From contig CM036179.1 of the NCBI GenBank assembly GCA_020631735.1, positions 26,217,063 to 26,281,062 of the forward strand: a DNA stretch of 64,000 bases, read 5' to 3'. Source of the stretch: Saccharum officinarum. Its lineage: Eukaryota; Streptophyta; Magnoliopsida; Poales; Poaceae. Shown here piece by piece: positions 9,326 through 22,058 of this stretch (position 1 is its first letter; every line of letters starts with the position of its first letter). Position numbers and translations under genes: made by a program. The notes beneath the pieces are model-generated. The model was not told the DNA's origin. It searched no databases and worked only from the letters and a program-made list of their open reading frames with translations.

Positions 9326-12300
9326 TGTGGCAGAACCGCCTAATTTAATGTCATCCCAAGAGTACTTATCTTCCATTAGACACTAAGTACCCAAGAGAGA
9401 GCACTAAACTCTGCGATTCCGTCGAGCACACCCAACGGGAGAACTCGAAAGTCCACATTTTACCTCAGGATCATAAATGAGAGATAAAGCTTATAACAAC
9501 TTTACCATTTCATATATCACTTTTAGTACAACATCAGAGTAATTCATTATTTGATTATAATAGCGGAATATAAAATATTATCAAAGTTCAGCGGAAATGA
9601 AACCATTTGATGATGAGTTAAAATTATCATGATGAACATTTATATACAGCAAATGATAACAGGTGGTAAATCTTTCCCTTGTGAAACATTTTTGGTGAGA
9701 GTTATAAATCAACCCTACATCCGCAACGTAAAGGAAATCCCCACTGAGCCCACCAGGAGGTTTCCACACACAACTGTCAGCTTCAAACACCTGTTACCTG
9801 CAACAGGGTAGAACAAACCCTGAGTACTCAATTGTACTCCGCAAGACTTACCCGTCAGAAGAAAAGACTCCAAGGGTATGCAAGGCTATCTGGCTTGTGG
9901 GTTATTGCAACTGCAGGAAGCATTACTAAAGGTGCATCCTTATATTTACTTTTTATTAGCAGTTATCAGTAGTGTATTAACCAACCATTCTAGGTAAGCA
10001 CCTGTTCTACTTTCAAGCAAAGGTTGAGCCATCAGAACCAATTTTTCCATCTTTCGTCTTTCATCTTTCATTTCTTACTACGGTGCTAGAGTGCAGTCAA
10101 GTCGTACCGTCACGTAGAAACGGCGATTCGCGAATCAATGTGCCCAGCTGGGTACCCCGAAAAACACACGCCTCGCTTGTACCCCAGGCACAAGCAAGAC
10201 CAACCCGTTCCCCTCCTGTCACAGGTTTCCAGGTCCCCGTCCAAACTTGGACTCCTAGCTCCCGTACTTGAGGCCCGGCCTCAATACGGTGCTAAGACCT
10301 CCACCTATCCCCGCCTCCAATCAGTCGGTCCGGAAAGAGCCGGAGCCCATGACAAGAGAGTAACAAGTCTTCCTAGCCCCCATCCGCTAGTATATGCTCG
10401 GGATAATAAATCTGTGACTTGACCGGGGATCCAGTGCAACGAACGGTCCTTAATCGACACGGACAGGGAAAAAGTGCAACCAAGCTATGCCCCGTGGCCG
10501 CGGGACATAACCTGTTACACCCACCAATACCCATACCATATCCCTGCCCGGTCACCATTTCCTTTTCCATCATTTCATCATTAGGGTAATAATAATAATA
10601 ATAACCACCTATTGTGAGTAACGACAGGTTACTCACGCTACCGATAAACCTAAGCAAAACAGCTACACGATCCTGTACTAGTAAGACTCATGGGTAGATA
10701 TATATATATGCATGTGGATATCATAAAACTCCTGCAACGTAAATGCACAACCTATATATATATATATATAATAATTTGTAAAATAAGGGTTATGCACCGG
10801 GGCTTGCCTGGATGGGAATTAAGATATAACCAAAAGTTAGCATTCCATCACGGCGACACGGTCATCAGGACACCATCTTTTCCGCTGCTCCAAAAGACTT
10901 CACGCTCCGTCATTGTTCCTATTATAATATTCGGAGATGCGACATAGAAATGTAAATAATCGACGGCAATCGCAACCTCGTATCATACGATTTCGTCTCT
11001 CAAGCTAACGAGCTAACCTTATGGCTAACGAACTAGGTTTCGTATCTATGTTATCGACTTAAGCGTTATTTCCCAACAACCCAGGGTGTTGCTCTTTTCG
11101 TTTCGTCGATTTAATATATATACAAACTAGGGTTTATTAGCTACCTAACAAAACTAATTATTTTGGAGCTACAAAAATTACAGTGGACAACTAACATTAT
11201 GGTTAGCTTACTATAAAATTTTCAGCGTTAATACTATCACTGATTATTCATAACAATTCTTACAAGTTCATGTTTGATAATATTAAACGCCTCGAATTAA
11301 TTAGAGCAAGCCTAAAAATAGTAGAAATCTACATGAACCAATTACACCTTTATCTAGATCATGATTTTAGGAAACTAACAAAATTGGTTTCACCATTTTT
11401 GGACTCCTATACATTTAGATATTAAATTTACAAGTTCCTAGCAACAAAGAAAAAGGAAAAACAATTGAAAGATATACTTTTAAAGCAACGGGCCGGCGCC
11501 CACTATTTGGCCTAGCACCCGGATGCGGCCCACGCGGGACGGGTCAGGCGACAGCAGGCCGGCCCAACTGGCCCACAGCGCGCGCGAGGTCGCTCTTTTT
11601 GCAGAAGAGCCCCTGAACAAAAGGGCTATTACGCGGAGCCTCAGGTCCCTATTGCACCAGAGACACTTTATGCACGAAGCGCCCCCAACAATCTTTTCTT
11701 CTCCCTGAGCCGGTCCCCGACGCCCCCGTGCCCGCCGGCGCGGCTCCGGCCGGCATCGGACGGTCCCGCCGGCCATCTGGGGCCCACTATGCCCCTGCTA
11801 AACGGTCGACCACCACCTACAACCCAAACGGTGACGCTAGGTGACCACAGGGGACTGAGCTACGCACGCACGCGAGCTGTAGCGGCGAGCGGCCATTCAC
11901 CATGGTGGCGAGGCCGTTCCGGCGAGTCTAGGCGGCCCGAGAGCGGTAGGGATGGCGCACGAGTATCCATGACTTACCCGGATGCCAGCAGTGCCGATGG
12001 TCGAGGTGGAGAACTGCCGAGGTGACCTGACCACGCGCGCCCGCACCATGCGGCGGCGCTCTGTGATGACACGGTCGTGTCACCGGCGGCAGGGTAGCGG
12101 CAGGAGCTCGACTAAGGTGCGCGGGAGGAAGAGGGGTTCAAGGCGAGTCTACTGGTGCATCCAATTCGACTCGAGATGGTCGAAGGAAGCGCTGCCCTTG
12201 GTAATGGCATGGCTCGGCTTTATCGACACTGAGAGTGAAGAGCTCCAAAATTGCGGCTTGTCCGGGCACGGTTCTAGGCGGAGTGGGGTTGGTTGTCTAA

Positions 12301-13450
12301 CACACTTAATGGCGAAGGCGTGGAGGTGAAAACTTGCCTTGAATTGGTCTCCTTGCCGTAAGCGATGGTGCGGCCCGTCGGCCACGGTGACAGGGAAGAA
12401 AAACCAAGACGGAAAGGTGAGGACGGCTCGGTCAGTCTTCGCCCTGGCGGAACGTGGTAAAGGGATAGCGTGGCGTGACCGCTGGGTAGAGCCACGTCAA
12501 GACGAGGCAGCCATGTGAGCACAGGGGAGGGCAGCGGGGCCAGCGGTGGCCACTCAACGCGCGCGCGAGCAGCAGCGGCTCCGCGTGGCTGGCAGCAGGT
12601 GCCGCGGCCAGAGTGGCCAAGGCGCGACCACGCCACGGTCAGACCAAGACGGCCTCGGCCGGCCAACGCACGGTGGTGCGCGTGCACGGGGTGCGGCTCG
12701 GCCAGGCAACGCCGAGTAAAATGACGTGGTGACCGCGCACACCTCGGCCGAACGACCGACAACGTGCTATGCACGGATTTTAAAGCGTGTACCAACACTT
12801 ACCCGTCTTGGTTGAGGTTAAACCAACTCCTCTGCCCTCAAGATGGCCCTAACAGCTTCCCAAAGAAACAAATAGCACGTCAAAAGGACAACCAGAGAGG
12901 GAGATGGAGTGATGCCAAAACGGGTTCGTCGTGCTGACGCTGGCTCACGAACAGAGCATCGACCACAAGGTTACAGCTCGTTCTAAGGAACTTCCGGCCA
13001 TTTTTGGAGTAACCACTCAACATCACTCCACCCTACGAACTACACCGTGCTAAAGTACTCGCAAAGGTGCAATTATCGGTGCAAAAACATAGATCTAGTG
13101 TTTACGAATTTTAATCAAAATTTAAATGCCAAAGCGACATTACCATTAGGTTTTCAGACTTGGTCATTATAGTTCTAGGAGCTGGAACCCATTTCCAAAT
13201 CAATTCTTGAGCTACCAGTTATGCTATTGATCACTTATTTATCGGAACAAAAGTTGCGTTTTCATCTACTAGACTTGCGCTTCAAATTTTATTAAGTACT
13301 ACATTCAATTGATGTTTTATTTTTATTTATAGAAATTCGCTTATCATTTTATGTGCGTTTGAAATTTTAAAACCCACGGAATTTGTTTTGTTAATTTCTT
13401 TTAGACCTTAATCGCATGCTAAGTACGCTAGTAACACCAGAGGTGTTACA
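9326..13450 (-). repeat. 3' LTR of the LARD-like element
   Basis: It reads TGTGGCAG...GTTACA on the plus strand, so TGTAACACC...CTGCCACA in element orientation. The outer half is AT-rich and contains (TAA)n near 10585 and a short (TA)n near 10757. A GC-rich block spans about 11490-12780. Open frames inside it are mirrored exactly in the other LTR and are not genes. The one base noticed to differ from the other LTR is G at 11042. Confidence 0.92.
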
Positions 13451-13466
13451 TCCTTCCCCCCTTAAA
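13451..13466 (-). other. Polypurine tract of the LARD-like element
   Basis: The plus strand reads tccttcccccc then ttaaa directly inside the LTR edge. On the element strand this is a purine run AAGGGGGGAAGGA ending at the LTR, the normal site for plus-strand DNA priming. Confidence 0.8.
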
Positions 13467-15268
13467 AAGGATCTCGTCCCGAGATCCGGAACAAGAAACA
13501 AAAGAGGGAAGCACGATTACATTTCACAGATCTGAGCTTACATGAGAGGTTACACGACTTCAAACGCTAAACCACTCTGGAATCTAGAGATAGCACGGCT
13601 AAGAACAACTCTAATACAACTCACAACCTCTCTAGAAACCGACGAAGACGGGGACAGTGGAAGAGCAATAGGAAAACGATTATCCAGAACATGGCGTATG
13701 CCCAACAAAGCCAGAAATTGGAGATTGGTACAAAGATCATCGTTAACTCTAAACCTAAACTAACCAGGGATGAACTTGAACTTCTCCAACAGAAACTAGA
13801 TCCTTTCTTCTCCAGTTACACCATTGCCTCTGACTAGGAACCCTAGATCTGCGAGCAACGGCTGGATCTCGTAGCTCAGCCTCCAACCACTTCTTCCCGA
13901 CGGCTTCCTGAGCTTCTTCTACCTGAGCGCTGACGGAGGAAGTTGATACTATGAGCTCTACTCTAGATCTGGGGGTTGAATGGAGGAGGAGCAAGCAAGG
14001 TGGCATTATAAAAGCTTGGTGGACGGAGGTGGTGATGCAGTGCACCGGAAGCGGAGGAGATGGGAATCACTGGGGGGGTCACAAGGTGGGGAGAGCGTCG
14101 GCCATAGTGCGCTCCCTGTGCGAGCTTGAGTGGGGCAAAGGAGAAAGGAGGGGATGGGGTTCGCTCGACCAGGCGGCGTGCGAGCAACGGGGCCCCAAAG
14201 GAAAAGAAAGAGAGGGGGGTCCGGTACGGGAACAAGAGCGAAAACCGAGAGCCGACACGGGTGCCGGGATCAGAGGGGCGTACTGTGCGACAAGACGAGG
14301 CGAGTGCGGCACAACGCCGCGGTCGCACGGGAGCGACACACGCGGTCCCACCACCGACGGCGTCCGCAGGGCACACAGTGACAGCGACCCGGCATGCGTA
14401 GCATTGTCAAACCGGTCACAGGAACGACGTCGAGTCGGGCAATTCAACTTCTCTGACCTACGTGCGGCTAACCTTCCTGTTGTTTTTCTCTTTCTTCTTT
14501 TCCTTTCTTCAAAAACCTTGTTACTTTGACAGAGCACAATTCCATCAACCCGTTGTGGATTTCCCGTTTGAACACAAGAATATTTTTACCAAGAGAATTT
14601 TTATAGCAAGAGCGATACCGCGGTGTAACTCGGTAAAAGCACTTGGTCAACAACCTCGATACCAGCGCGCGCCGAGCAGCGTCACCAGGTGGCAGCTGTT
14701 CCACAGGTGGCCCTCGGTTCCGTCGCGGCACCATAAGCTATTAACTAAGTAACTATTACCAACTTACTCGCAGTAAAAACAACGGGGTCATAGACCACAG
14801 AATCAGAGGAGTAAGGGAAAAATTCAGGCAACACGGGTTCCTTTCAAAATAAGGAACAAGTAAGTAAATCCCAAGGCGGATTTAAATCAAGGGAATTCAA
14901 GTGTTCTACTGGGACATCCACAATTAGTGATACAGTGTCCTCTGTTTTCCAATCACGGCCGATCTGTTGCATCAGAACAGTTGTTCCCCTTGTAACCTGC
15001 TTATTGTCGTCTCAAGAACCCTAAGCAAATCGAACGAGGTCTAAGGAAAAACGACGTAACAAACACAACCGATAAAGCAAACACTCATTACCAACGGCCT
15101 TACACGGGTGCAACATACAGACATTCACTCTCCCACACTCGACACAGCGCTCGAACGTACAACCAGGCGGCCTTAACAACTACGGATGCGGTACAACGGA
15201 AAGATTACAACACTAGGGAACAACGATGAAAAGCACTACTAGCAACGATTACATCTCCCCTAGGACAA
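13467..15268 (-). other. Non-coding part of the LARD-like internal region
   Basis: Frames at 13755-14540 overlap on both strands in GC-rich DNA and translate to low-complexity protein. No gag-pol motif (zinc knuckle, protease DTG/DSG, integrase, YVDD/YIDD, RNase H) was found in any frame. It is treated as structural RNA sequence of the element. Confidence 0.6.
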
Positions 15269-16167
15269 CTAATCTACTTCGTCGGCCCAAACGGCTTCCT
15301 TCCTGGGCTCCTGGGGTTCTTCTGCTGCACTAGGTTGTGGATCTGCTCCTTCTTGTGGTGGTGGCTGGGTGAGGGGAAACAATGACTCTACTTCCGAGGC
15401 TTCCGTGGGTGGAGGTGCTGCAAAACCAGTTCTCCTTCGCTCCAGCGGATGGACAGGGATCCCCTCCAGGATTAAGGGTTCCTGCCTTTCCGTGGCGAGC
15501 GTCCTACGCTTGGCCCTTGTGGCAAGATAGGCGTCCTCCAGCTCCTGGGCATGACGGTCTTGGTCCACCTTGACGGCCTCCGCCATGGCAGCCTCTCGAC
15601 TCTCAGCGGCTGCTAGATTGGCATGAGCTTCAGCAAGCTGCACTTCGAGCATCCTAGAGAAGATCTCGGCTTCCTCAGCTCGGTGGAGGCACTCCCTTAG
15701 CTCCGAGGCCTGCCGGTCATACTGCTCATCCAGGGCAAGCAAGTACGAGGTCAGGTGCACCAAGGTCGGGTTGTCCTCTTGCACGTCTAGACCATGCAAA
15801 GCCTCCATGCAAGCCCTCCATACCCGCCGATTCTTATCCCAAGGGGAAAGAACCGCATGGGGGTACGAGCAATGGGCCCTTCAAAGATCTGACAGAGATG
15901 TTGCAAGGCTTTGCGGGCCACAACCTGGTAGGTGTCGCCGAAGCGAAACCCGGTTGCAGTCACATTCCAGGCTTCCGTGAGGTCGGGGAACTCCTCACTC
16001 TTGCCAATGTAGACGGTGACCTTACACCGCTCAGTGCCACGCTTCATGTACTCACGGCCCTCATACTCGGGACGCTCCCGAACGCCGAGTTTTTGCAGGG
16101 TGGCATACAGGATTTTGGGAAAACCCTCGGTGTTCAAGCAGTAGCTGCTAACCCAGACTCCTGCCAT
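15269..16167 (-). CDS. Unrecognised open reading frames of the LARD-like element
   Basis: Two minus-strand frames overlap by 22 bases. The upstream one (16167-15787, 126 aa) begins MAGVWVSSYCLN and includes RKALQHLCQIFEG. The downstream one (15808-15269, 179 aa) begins MEALHGLDVQ and has a heptad-like Ala/Glu/Leu-rich coiled-coil segment (about residues 25-95), then a Pro/Glu-rich acidic tail. The downstream frame also stays open upstream of its ATG across the overlap (reading RRVWRAC), so the pair may be one protein of about 300 aa broken by a single-base indel near 15840, or two proteins coupled by frameshifting. They sit where gag would be but show no gag zinc knuckle or capsid match I can name. 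Function is unknown. Confidence 0.5.
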
Positions 16168-16797
16168 CCTAGGTGGGTGGTGGTTGCAAGGAAGGCTTGA
16201 GGAGAAGCTTGCTCAAGAGAAAAGGGCTAAGCGAGCTGGAATGCACTGGGTGGTGACACCAAGTGGCTGGGCTTGCCCCCTTAAAAAGGCAGAGCAGCCA
16301 GTGGTCCTGGCGCAGGCCACCCTCGAGCCCTGCACGAGGATCAGTAAAGTAAAATAGCAGGATTTTTACGCACACGAGGCGAGCGGTGTTCGAGGCCATA
16401 AAGACTAGCATGGTTGCAGGGCAGAGGTCCGACAAGGGCGCAGAAGGAGTGCCGAAAACGTAAGCCCCGACAGCCGTGAAGCACGAGTGAACGCGAAACA
16501 TGAAGCCACTGTACAACAGTAACTCCGGGACAGGGACGCGTGGTACCTAGAAACAGGGCACCTGCAAGTAGGACTCGCACGATGACTATAGCAAAACAGC
16601 ACGTCTGACTTTAGGACCGCATGCTACACACCAGTTAGCTTACCGGACGAAAGCCTACTTAAACTTATTCCGGAGACTTAACTATAGTAATAGGGCTACT
16701 TATATAACTTCGTATGCAAACGTCCTAACTTTTTGCAAAAAGGTGTTGTCAAATTTTAATTTAGAAAAGGGTTTTGAAGCTTTATTTCCCCATTTAT

Positions 16798-16809
16798 GCT
16801 CTGATACCA
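16798..16809 (-). other. Primer-binding site of the LARD-like element
   Basis: On the minus strand TGGTATCAGAGC lies two bases inside the 5' LTR. It is complementary to the 3' end of plant initiator tRNA-Met, the usual primer for these elements. Confidence 0.88.
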
Positions 16810-16811
16810 CC

Positions 16812-19800
16812 TGTGGCAGAACCGCCTAATTTAATGTCATCCCAAGAGTACTTATCTTCCATTAGACACTAAGTACCCAAGAGAGAGCACTAAACTCTGC
16901 GATTCCGTCGAGCACACCCAACGGGAGAACTCGAAAGTCCACATTTTACCTCAGGATCATAAATGAGAGATAAAGCTTATAACAACTTTACCATTTCATA
17001 TATCACTTTTAGTACAACATCAGAGTAATTCATTATTTGATTATAATAGCGGAATATAAAATATTATCAAAGTTCAGCGGAAATGAAACCATTTGATGAT
17101 GAGTTAAAATTATCATGATGAACATTTATATACAGCAAATGATAACAGGTGGTAAATCTTTCCCTTGTGAAACATTTTTGGTGAGAGTTATAAATCAACC
17201 CTACATCCGCAACGTAAAGGAAATCCCCACTGAGCCCACCAGGAGGTTTCCACACACAACTGTCAGCTTCAAACACCTGTTACCTGCAACAGGGTAGAAC
17301 AAACCCTGAGTACTCAATTGTACTCCGCAAGACTTACCCGTCAGAAGAAAAGACTCCAAGGGTATGCAAGGCTATCTGGCTTGTGGGTTATTGCAACTGC
17401 AGGAAGCATTACTAAAGGTGCATCCTTATATTTACTTTTTATTAGCAGTTATCAGTAGTGTATTAACCAACCATTCTAGGTAAGCACCTGTTCTACTTTC
17501 AAGCAAAGGTTGAGCCATCAGAACCAATTTTTCCATCTTTCGTCTTTCATCTTTCATTTCTTACTACGGTGCTAGAGTGCAGTCAAGTCGTACCGTCACG
17601 TAGAAACGGCGATTCGCGAATCAATGTGCCCAGCTGGGTACCCCGAAAAACACACGCCTCGCTTGTACCCCAGGCACAAGCAAGACCAACCCGTTCCCCT
17701 CCTGTCACAGGTTTCCAGGTCCCCGTCCAAACTTGGACTCCTAGCTCCCGTACTTGAGGCCCGGCCTCAATACGGTGCTAAGACCTCCACCTATCCCCGC
17801 CTCCAATCAGTCGGTCCGGAAAGAGCCGGAGCCCATGACAAGAGAGTAACAAGTCTTCCTAGCCCCCATCCGCTAGTATATGCTCGGGATAATAAATCTG
17901 TGACTTGACCGGGGATCCAGTGCAACGAACGGTCCTTAATCGACACGGACAGGGAAAAAGTGCAACCAAGCTATGCCCCGTGGCCGCGGGACATAACCTG
18001 TTACACCCACCAATACCCATACCATATCCCTGCCCGGTCACCATTTCCTTTTCCATCATTTCATCATTAGGGTAATAATAATAATAATAACCACCTATTG
18101 TGAGTAACGACAGGTTACTCACGCTACCGATAAACCTAAGCAAAACAGCTACACGATCCTGTACTAGTAAGACTCATGGGTAGATATATATATATGCATG
18201 TGGATATCATAAAACTCCTGCAACGTAAATGCACAACCTATATATATATATATATAATAATTTGTAAAATAAGGGTTATGCACCGGGGCTTGCCTGGATG
18301 GGAATTAAGATATAACCAAAAGTTAGCATTCCATCACGGCGACACGGTCATCAGGACACCATCTTTTCCGCTGCTCCAAAAGACTTCACGCTCCGTCATT
18401 GTTCCTATTATAATATTCGGAGATGCGACATAGAAATGTAAATAATCGACGGCAATCGCAACCTCGTATCATACGATTTCGTCTCTCAAGCTAACGAGCT
18501 AACCTTATGGCTAACGAACTAGGTTTCATATCTATGTTATCGACTTAAGCGTTATTTCCCAACAACCCAGGGTGTTGCTCTTTTCGTTTCGTCGATTTAA
18601 TATATATACAAACTAGGGTTTATTAGCTACCTAACAAAACTAATTATTTTGGAGCTACAAAAATTACAGTGGACAACTAACATTATGGTTAGCTTACTAT
18701 AAAATTTTCAGCGTTAATACTATCACTGATTATTCATAACAATTCTTACAAGTTCATGTTTGATAATATTAAACGCCTCGAATTAATTAGAGCAAGCCTA
18801 AAAATAGTAGAAATCTACATGAACCAATTACACCTTTATCTAGATCATGATTTTAGGAAACTAACAAAATTGGTTTCACCATTTTTGGACTCCTATACAT
18901 TTAGATATTAAATTTACAAGTTCCTAGCAACAAAGAAAAAGGAAAAACAATTGAAAGATATACTTTTAAAGCAACGGGCCGGCGCCCACTATTTGGCCTA
19001 GCACCCGGATGCGGCCCACGCGGGACGGGTCAGGCGACAGCAGGCCGGCCCAACTGGCCCACAGCGCGCGCGAGGTCGCTCTTTTTGCAGAAGAGCCCCT
19101 GAACAAAAGGGCTATTACGCGGAGCCTCAGGTCCCTATTGCACCAGAGACACTTTATGCACGAAGCGCCCCCAACAATCTTTTCTTCTCCCTGAGCCGGT
19201 CCCCGACGCCCCCGTGCCCGCCGGCGCGGCTCCGGCCGGCATCGGACGGTCCCGCCGGCCATCTGGGGCCCACTATGCCCCTGCTAAACGGTCGACCACC
19301 ACCTACAACCCAAACGGTGACGCTAGGTGACCACAGGGGACTGAGCTACGCACGCACGCGAGCTGTAGCGGCGAGCGGCCATTCACCATGGTGGCGAGGC
19401 CGTTCCGGCGAGTCTAGGCGGCCCGAGAGCGGTAGGGATGGCGCACGAGTATCCATGACTTACCCGGATGCCAGCAGTGCCGATGGTCGAGGTGGAGAAC
19501 TGCCGAGGTGACCTGACCACGCGCGCCCGCACCATGCGGCGGCGCTCTGTGATGACACGGTCGTGTCACCGGCGGCAGGGTAGCGGCAGGAGCTCGACTA
19601 AGGTGCGCGGGAGGAAGAGGGGTTCAAGGCGAGTCTACTGGTGCATCCAATTCGACTCGAGATGGTCGAAGGAAGCGCTGCCCTTGGTAATGGCATGGCT
19701 CGGCTTTATCGACACTGAGAGTGAAGAGCTCCAAAATTGCGGCTTGTCCGGGCACGGTTCTAGGCGGAGTGGGGTTGGTTGTCTAACACACTTAATGGCG

Positions 19801-20936
19801 AAGGCGTGGAGGTGAAAACTTGCCTTGAATTGGTCTCCTTGCCGTAAGCGATGGTGCGGCCCGTCGGCCACGGTGACAGGGAAGAAAAACCAAGACGGAA
19901 AGGTGAGGACGGCTCGGTCAGTCTTCGCCCTGGCGGAACGTGGTAAAGGGATAGCGTGGCGTGACCGCTGGGTAGAGCCACGTCAAGACGAGGCAGCCAT
20001 GTGAGCACAGGGGAGGGCAGCGGGGCCAGCGGTGGCCACTCAACGCGCGCGCGAGCAGCAGCGGCTCCGCGTGGCTGGCAGCAGGTGCCGCGGCCAGAGT
20101 GGCCAAGGCGCGACCACGCCACGGTCAGACCAAGACGGCCTCGGCCGGCCAACGCACGGTGGTGCGCGTGCACGGGGTGCGGCTCGGCCAGGCAACGCCG
20201 AGTAAAATGACGTGGTGACCGCGCACACCTCGGCCGAACGACCGACAACGTGCTATGCACGGATTTTAAAGCGTGTACCAACACTTACCCGTCTTGGTTG
20301 AGGTTAAACCAACTCCTCTGCCCTCAAGATGGCCCTAACAGCTTCCCAAAGAAACAAATAGCACGTCAAAAGGACAACCAGAGAGGGAGATGGAGTGATG
20401 CCAAAACGGGTTCGTCGTGCTGACGCTGGCTCACGAACAGAGCATCGACCACAAGGTTACAGCTCGTTCTAAGGAACTTCCGGCCATTTTTGGAGTAACC
20501 ACTCAACATCACTCCACCCTACGAACTACACCGTGCTAAAGTACTCGCAAAGGTGCAATTATCGGTGCAAAAACATAGATCTAGTGTTTACGAATTTTAA
20601 TCAAAATTTAAATGCCAAAGCGACATTACCATTAGGTTTTCAGACTTGGTCATTATAGTTCTAGGAGCTGGAACCCATTTCCAAATCAATTCTTGAGCTA
20701 CCAGTTATGCTATTGATCACTTATTTATCGGAACAAAAGTTGCGTTTTCATCTACTAGACTTGCGCTTCAAATTTTATTAAGTACTACATTCAATTGATG
20801 TTTTATTTTTATTTATAGAAATTCGCTTATCATTTTATGTGCGTTTGAAATTTTAAAACCCACGGAATTTGTTTTGTTAATTTCTTTTAGACCTTAATCG
20901 CATGCTAAGTACGCTAGTAACACCAGAGGTGTTACA
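16812..20936 (-). repeat. 5' LTR of the LARD-like element
   Basis: It has the same length as the partner at 9326-13450 (constant offset 7,486). The single difference found is A at 18528 where the partner has G at 11042. Every open frame in one copy recurs unchanged in the other. Confidence 0.92.
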
Positions 20937-20941
20937 CCTAC

Positions 20942-22050
20942 GAAGAAGGGCTATTATTTTGAGGATATTGATTGGGCATTTTGAGGACAATGATCGGGCA
21001 TTTCTCGCGTTTGTATGGCTCCTGGCTGGGTGACAGTTAATTGGCCTCTTCCCCTCGTTAGATATTCCTGGTCCTAAAATATTTGATCCTAGCATTCAAA
21101 TTTTATCCAAAAATAAATGTCATTCTTATTTCTCAATACATACTATTTCTTTTCTCTCAATACACCTTCTTTATCCCTATTTTTTTTTATAGGAAAAACG
21201 CTTTTACCTTGAGTATTGGTACATGTGATAGACCCTAAAACGTCAATATTCTAGAACAGAGAGAGTAACGTTGCTTGTCCGGTTGGCACATTATATTTAG
21301 GGCAGCTCAGCAGTGTTAAAAAGAGCTGGCTCAAAAATATTTTATTTAGGAAGGAGAGAATGATAAGACACCTATTTATAAAAGGGCTAAGCTCACACTT
21401 TTTCCTATGATTTATGTTAGATATTATTTAGGTAATTCTAGACATAAATTACTCCAGAAAATTAGCAACAAGTTTGTAATATCATATATGTGCACAATGA
21501 TCTATTCACAACGGTACACATGACACAAAAGACCTTTTATTCGCAACAAGTATGTGGACGGACTCCCATACTCATGCGCAAGCGGAGAAGACGAGGATTC
21601 GATGGAATGCACATAGACACCGTGGAGTTACTGGAAACGAATGAATTACCACGGGATGGAGTAACTAGGGGAGTAATGGACAGAGACTCCCATAGCGATT
21701 ACCCCCATAACGGCTCTAGATTAACTCCATGAACCGGCCCAAGTAGGAAAACCAAGCCCACCTTGCAACACATCATGTCGTTGTCACACCTCAAAAATTC
21801 TACTTTGGGTTGTGAATAGGTTACACTAAATAAAATTGATGATTTTATATTTTCTAAAATTAGGCTTTTAGCAAATTAAACAGTGCAAAGTTGTGAATTT
21901 TTAGTGAGTATTAGTGATGTGGTCACACTATCAATTTATCGTAAGTTTTGGATGAAATATGAAAGCATGACTAAAATAACTACGGACAATTTTGACCTAT
22001 TTTATTAAACCGGTAAACTAGTCCTTTCACTTGTACCAGTATTTTTACTG
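20942..22050. other. Unassigned intergenic sequence
   Basis: AT-rich sequence with no domain-bearing frame. A run of T with short A/T tracts lies at about 21180. A short imperfect repetition ('ttgattgggcattttgagga' and 'atgatcgggcatttctcg') is at about 20968-21010. No element boundaries were resolved. Confidence 0.35.
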
Positions 22051-22058
22051 TTTAGATC

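Larger units (their letters stand above)
9326..20936 (-). mobile_element. Complete non-autonomous (LARD-like) LTR retrotransposon, 11.6 kb
   Basis: Two direct LTRs of exactly 4,125 bp (9326-13450 and 16812-20936) bracket an internal region of only 3,361 bp. The target duplication is CCTAC on both sides (9321-9325, 20937-20941). On the minus strand the order is 5' LTR (16812-20936), primer-binding site TGGTATCAGAGC at 16809-16798, a 650-base leader, an unfamiliar open frame pair, GC-rich non-coding DNA, polypurine tract at 13466-13451, then the 3' LTR. No gag, protease, integrase or reverse transcriptase is present, so proteins must come from another element. From memory, the TGTAACACC terminus and tract resemble Del/Tekay-type gypsy elements (inference). 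The size plan resembles published LARD elements of Triticeae. Confidence 0.9.

Noticed and set aside
9326..13450. Open frames of 60-174 aa on both strands within the LTR (and the same in the other LTR)
   Set aside because: They overlap on opposite strands in GC-rich DNA, have low-complexity translations and lie within an LTR; their identity in both copies reflects LTR duplication.
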